Origin: an uncultured Clostridia bacterium
Lineage (GTDB): Bacteria > Bacillota > Clostridia > Lachnospirales > Lachnospiraceae
Reading direction: 5' to 3'
DNA length: 64,000 nt
NCBI GenBank assembly: GCA_948472945.1
Contig: CAOKVX010000006.1
Span: forward strand, 62,001-126,000
Part shown: positions 61,329-64,000 of the stretch, piece after piece
Position numbering within the stretch: position 1 is the first letter of the stretch
Layout: every line of letters starts with the position of its first letter
Translations under genes and position numbers: made by a program
Notes under the pieces: generated by a model
Told to the model about the DNA's origin: nothing
Databases searched by the model: none
The model's input: only the letters and a program-made list of their open reading frames with translations

Positions 61329-62365
61329 GCCTTTTCACCTCCCTGATTCTCAAAAGCTTTAATTACTTTTACAATGTTGAGCGACTGCGGGCATTTTTCA
61401 ACACAGCGCCCGCATCCCACACACGAATACATTCCATCGTTGTTCGCAGGGAAGTATACAAGCTTGTGCATAAATCTCTGACGGTATCTCTGCATCTGGC
61501 TGTTACGGTTGTTGCCGTGCGCCATCATCGTAAAGTCTGAATACATGCACGAATCCCAGCAGCGATAGCGCTGTACGCCGTGTCCGGTGTCGTAGTCCTT
61601 TATATCATAACACTGACAGGTCGGACATACAAATGTACATGTACCGCATGCCAGACATGGTTTATAAAGCTCCTCCCACACAGGGGAGTTGAATTTCTCG
61701 TCGAGCGAATCCCCGTTCCATCCCTCAAGTGAGAGTTTCATGTACGGAAGCTGCTCTGTAATTTTATTTATCTCTTCTTTTTTTGCTTCAACCTTTGCGT
61801 CGGCCGACGAATCCTCTGCGAAAACATCTTTAACAGCATCTGTAAGCGCCTCTCCCTTATCCGTGAGAGGTTTCCAAAACAGTTCGCCGTCAATTATCCA
61901 TGTAGCTACATCCGCCTTAGGGTCAGCCGGATCTATACCGAACACCTTACAGAAGCATGTTTCCTCAGGCTCGCCGCAGGCCATCGCCACGATGACGCCG
62001 TGCTCCCTTCTCGCCTTGTAAAATGAATCCACAGGCTCTGAGAGAAATACTTTGTCAAGCACTTCGACGCCCTGTATATCGCAGGCTTTCATTCCGAAAA
62101 CTACAAAATCCTGCTCTTTAAGCTGTTCAGCCTTTATTGATATTTTTTTGTCTTCCTTAACGCATGTGTAGAGATTTTCACTCTGCGGGAAGAAAGCATC
62201 CTTAGGAGATTTTACTGTTTTGAGAATGTCAATGTTGACATTGGCATCCTCTGTCCATACTCCGTAGTTAACCTGTCCGCAATTCTCAATCGGAAGGTAG
62301 AGTTCCTGGCTCTCGGCTATCTTGCGGAATAATGCCGAAAGATTTTCCTTGGCTATCTTATACAT
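61325..62365 (-). CDS. 4Fe-4S dicluster electron-transfer protein (hydrogenase beta/AsrA/FlxB-like)
   Basis: This 346-residue protein has an N-terminal ~220-residue domain seen in hydrogenase beta and anaerobic sulfite reductase A proteins (Val-Val-Phe-Gly-Met-Lys-Ala-Cys-Asp, Met-Ala-Cys-Gly-Glu-Pro-Glu, Cys-Phe-Cys). The C-terminal part binds two 4Fe-4S clusters: Cys-Leu-Ala-Cys-Gly-Thr-Cys-x3-Cys-Pro and Cys-Val-Gly-Cys-Gly-Arg-Cys-x3-Cys-Pro-Gln. It shuttles electrons between the FAD/NAD subunit and HdrA/MvhD-type proteins in related complexes. Genes before and after are almost joined (3-bp gap, 4-bp overlap). Confidence 0.88.
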   Translation of the reverse strand: MYKIAKENLSALFRKIAESQELYLPIENCGQVNYGVWTEDANVNIDILKTVKSPKDAFFPQSENLYTCVKEDKKISIKAEQLKEQDFVVFGMKACDIQGVEVLDKVFLSEPVDSFYKARREHGVIVAMACGEPEETCFCKVFGIDPADPKADVATWIIDGELFWKPLTDKGEALTDAVKDVFAEDSSADAKVEAKKEEINKITEQLPYMKLSLEGWNGDSLDEKFNSPVWEELYKPCLACGTCTFVCPTCQCYDIKDYDTGHGVQRYRCWDSCMYSDFTMMAHGNNRNSQMQRYRQRFMHKLVYFPANNDGMYSCVGCGRCVEKCPQSLNIVKVIKAFENQGGEKA

Positions 62366-62368
62366 ACA

Positions 62369-63343
62369 TTATCCCCTTTCTGCCACAATCCCGGGCTCAA
62401 CATCATCAAATGTATAGCTCGTAAGCGGTCCTTTTTCAACAACTGTTTCTCCCGCCTGATATTCGCCGTAAAGCTCGTCAATCTCCTTAATAAACTTACG
62501 GTTAAATAAGTGAAGCGGTATGCCCTGAGGACAAACACGGCTGCACTCGCCGCAGTCCGTACATCTACCGGCAACGTGAAACGCCCTGATTATATGGAAC
62601 ATTTTTTCCTCAAACGAGTCAACATTCGCTTTCTGTGAACTGTCAAACTTAGTACTGTCAAACACGCATTTTCTGCAGCTGCACGCAGGACATACATTCC
62701 TGCAGGCGTTACACCTTATACATTTGCTCAGCTCTTTCCTAAAAAATGCAAATTTCTCCTCCGGAGACATTGCCTCAATCCTCTCGACCTCGGCAAATCT
62801 CTCAGCGTCTTTTGTCTCTTTTGACTCGCCTATTATCTCATCGTATATTTTGTGCTCTTTGCCCTTGCAGACATGGCACCTCTCAAGCATTGCGTCGGAA
62901 AATGCACATGTCTTTTCTCCATATATCGTATCAATTGTGAGTGTATCAGCTTCATCGCTGATTTCAGCTCCGCTTATACTCTTAATTCCTTTGATACCCT
63001 GTTTTTTAATCTTTTCAATATCAAGCTTTCCCTTACAACCGACTCCGACAATGTACGCCTTGTCTCTGTCCACGCGGTGCTCGGAAAGAAGCTGGTTGAA
63101 ACTGTAGGTATCGCAAGGTTTAAGACATACAAGCGTCTTCCCCTCAAGCTTTGACGCCTCAATCATAAACTTGCTCAAGTTAGCGCCGCAAAAGCTGTTA
63201 TAAACAAAATCTTTAAAATCTTCTTCTTTCTCAAAGTAAGCCGGTTCCGGATTGTAAGGCAGGTCTCCGGCTTTCCAGCCAAGAACGCGGGCTACTGTTC
63301 CGTCTGCTAACAGTTCTTTTGCCCTTGCAATTAATTCCTGCAT
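62369..63343 (-). CDS. 4Fe-4S dicluster protein (FlxC/FdhB-like)
   Basis: This 324-residue protein is another iron-sulfur electron carrier. The N-terminal ~200 residues resemble the F420-hydrogenase beta-type fold, with Leu-Val-Cys-Leu-Lys-Pro-Cys-Asp and Val-Gly-Val-Gly-Cys-Lys-Gly, and a Cys-His-Val-Cys-Lys-Gly pair. The C-terminal part has Cys-Ile-Arg-Cys-Asn-Ala-Cys-x3-Cys-Pro-Ala-Cys-x-Cys-x2-Cys and Cys-Thr-Asp-Cys-Gly-Glu-Cys-x3-Cys-Pro-Gln. It overlaps the MvhD-like gene by 13 bp. The family fits Flx/Flox-type complexes rather than a stand-alone enzyme. Confidence 0.82.
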   Translation of the reverse strand: MQELIARAKELLADGTVARVLGWKAGDLPYNPEPAYFEKEEDFKDFVYNSFCGANLSKFMIEASKLEGKTLVCLKPCDTYSFNQLLSEHRVDRDKAYIVGVGCKGKLDIEKIKKQGIKGIKSISGAEISDEADTLTIDTIYGEKTCAFSDAMLERCHVCKGKEHKIYDEIIGESKETKDAERFAEVERIEAMSPEEKFAFFRKELSKCIRCNACRNVCPACSCRKCVFDSTKFDSSQKANVDSFEEKMFHIIRAFHVAGRCTDCGECSRVCPQGIPLHLFNRKFIKEIDELYGEYQAGETVVEKGPLTSYTFDDVEPGIVAERG

Positions 63344-63774
63344 CTCAAATCCCCCAATCTTACGTTTTTACCGAGTGAGTGAATCTTCTGTACAAATTCA
63401 TTCATGGTAGTTGAAAACTTAACGCCTTCTGCCGCCGACACCCATTCCACACGGGTACGTCCATTTTCTACGCCCATGTAGTCAAGCATCGAGAACAACA
63501 TTGTCATACGTCTTCTCGCATAAAAGTTTCCCGTACTGTAATGACAGTCTCCCGGATGGCATCCGCATAGGATTACTCCGTCCGCACCTTTTTCAAATGC
63601 GCGGAGTATAAACATCGGATTAACACGACAGGAGCAAGGCACACGTATAATTTTAACGTCTGCAGGGTATGCCAGACGGCTGCTTCCTGCAAGGTCTGCG
63701 CCTGCGTAACTGCACCAGTTACAGCAGAATGCAACAATTTTTGGTTTAAATTCTTCATTTGCTTCTATCGACAT
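63331..63774 (-). CDS. MvhD/FloxD-like [2Fe-2S] electron-transfer protein
   Basis: This ~147-residue protein matches the delta subunit of F420-non-reducing hydrogenase (MvhD) and FloxD. Hallmarks are Phe-Cys-Cys-Asn-Trp-Cys-Ser-Tyr-Ala-Gly-Ala-Asp, Arg-Val-Pro-Cys-Ser and Cys-Gly-Cys-His-Pro-Gly-Asp-Cys-His-Tyr, a five-cysteine pattern for a [2Fe-2S] cluster. MvhD passes electrons to HdrA in bifurcating complexes. Its ATG overlaps the last bases of the HdrA-like gene by 10 bp, so the two are translationally coupled. The true start at 63,774 is chosen over longer in-frame starts that run into the HdrA frame. Confidence 0.9.
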   Translation of the reverse strand: MSIEANEEFKPKIVAFCCNWCSYAGADLAGSSRLAYPADVKIIRVPCSCRVNPMFILRAFEKGADGVILCGCHPGDCHYSTGNFYARRRMTMLFSMLDYMGVENGRTRVEWVSAAEGVKFSTTMNEFVQKIHSLGKNVRLGDLRCRN

Positions 63775-64000
63775 ATCGCATCTACCTCCGCCAGAATCTG
63801 TCTGTTTGAGAATCCCTGCAGGTCCATAGCTCCAGACGGACATGTAACCGTGCAGGCTCCACATCCCTGACACAGCGCATTGTTTACAACGGCAACCCGT
63901 CTTGTCTCCCTTACGCCGTGGTCGTTAATCTCTTTCACCTCATATGAAATAGCTCCATATGGACATACGTTTGCACACTGAGAACATCCGTTACACATAA
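63765..64000 (-). CDS. HdrA-like protein, C-terminal ferredoxin part (5' end outside window)
   Basis: Only the last ~78 residues are in the window; the gene continues past the right edge. They contain two 4Fe-4S sets, Cys-x2-Cys-x2-Cys-x3-Cys-Pro-Tyr-Gly-Ala and Cys-Gln-Gly-Cys-Gly-Ala-Cys-x3-Cys-Pro-Ser-Gly-Ala, and end with Gly-Phe-Ser-Asn-Arg-Gln-Ile-Leu, typical of the C-terminus of HdrA, the FAD-containing bifurcating subunit of heterodisulfide reductase. The FAD-binding part cannot be checked. Its order before MvhD and the Flx-like genes is that of Hdr/Flox operons. Confidence 0.8.
   Translation of the reverse strand, partial: MCNGCSQCANVCPYGAISYEVKEINDHGVRETRRVAVVNNALCQGCGACTVTCPSGAMDLQGFSNRQILAEVDAICR

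Overview
The window looks like part of the chromosome of an anaerobic, low-GC, Gram-positive gut or rumen bacterium of the class Clostridia, most probably a member of the Lachnospiraceae. This is inferred from A+T-rich codon use, strong GGAGG-type ribosome binding sites, lipobox lipoproteins, a gdpP-rplI-dnaB cluster, N-terminal-rubredoxin rubrerythrin, Big2-domain surface protein, a GH10 xylanase lipoprotein and an HdrA/MvhD-type flavin/iron-sulfur system joined to a soluble fumarate reductase. No rRNA, tRNA, CRISPR array, integrase or transposase was seen.

Region 1 (1-26,627) is phage-derived. It has a tail-fibre module (S74-type fibre and two tandem collar proteins), then a second tail module (tape measure protein split by a roughly 1.2-kb insertion, three baseplate/hub-like proteins, a receptor-binding-like protein). 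No capsid, terminase, lysin or integrase genes lie in the window, so it is a prophage remnant, a tailocin-like locus or the end of a larger prophage. Scattered through it are six small paralogous genes for a stand-alone Spo0A C-terminal DNA-binding domain with no receiver domain and with five family-specific conserved cysteines. Four of the five promoters driving them carry two GTCGA boxes 10 bp apart, 15 bp ahead of a -35, followed by a 17-bp spacer, a -10 and an inverted-repeat element 6 bp further on. The fifth keeps the promoter and inverted repeat but has lost the boxes. Two copies are followed by a small acidic partner gene. Divergent from the last copy is a two-gene unit, an AAA/STAND-type ATPase and a kinesin-light-chain-type TPR protein, which looks like an NLR-like defence or conflict module carried by the element.

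Region 2 (26,640-57,200) is mostly housekeeping and surface chromosome: gdpP-rplI-dnaB, a MerR regulator, a Big2 surface protein, a D-2-hydroxyacid dehydrogenase, an FN3 protein, cyclophilin lipoprotein, UvrD-like helicase and gltX, a xylanase lipoprotein, ApbE, thioredoxin and a thioredoxin-reductase-like enzyme, L,D-transpeptidase, AraC and LysR regulators, and a peroxide-stress pair (rubrerythrin and a PerR/Fur regulator) with a matching palindrome in front of each.

Region 3 (54,191-64,000, all on the minus strand) is a fumarate-respiration or fumarate-reduction locus. Read in the direction of transcription it runs HdrA-like (partial), MvhD-like, two 4Fe-4S dicluster proteins, an FAD/NAD/[2Fe-2S] protein, FrdB, FrdA, the two subunits of a class I fumarase, and an AAEx-family transporter. 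No membrane anchor subunit is visible. The order suggests a cytoplasmic NADH-linked, possibly electron-bifurcating, fumarate reductase supplied with fumarate by the fumarase, with succinate or another dicarboxylate leaving through the transporter. Hairpin-rich intergenic elements (57,784-57,938 and 60,283-60,471) interrupt this cluster. The two best candidates for undescribed biology are the receiver-less Spo0A-domain regulon in the phage region and the HdrA-Flx-like fumarate reductase cluster.
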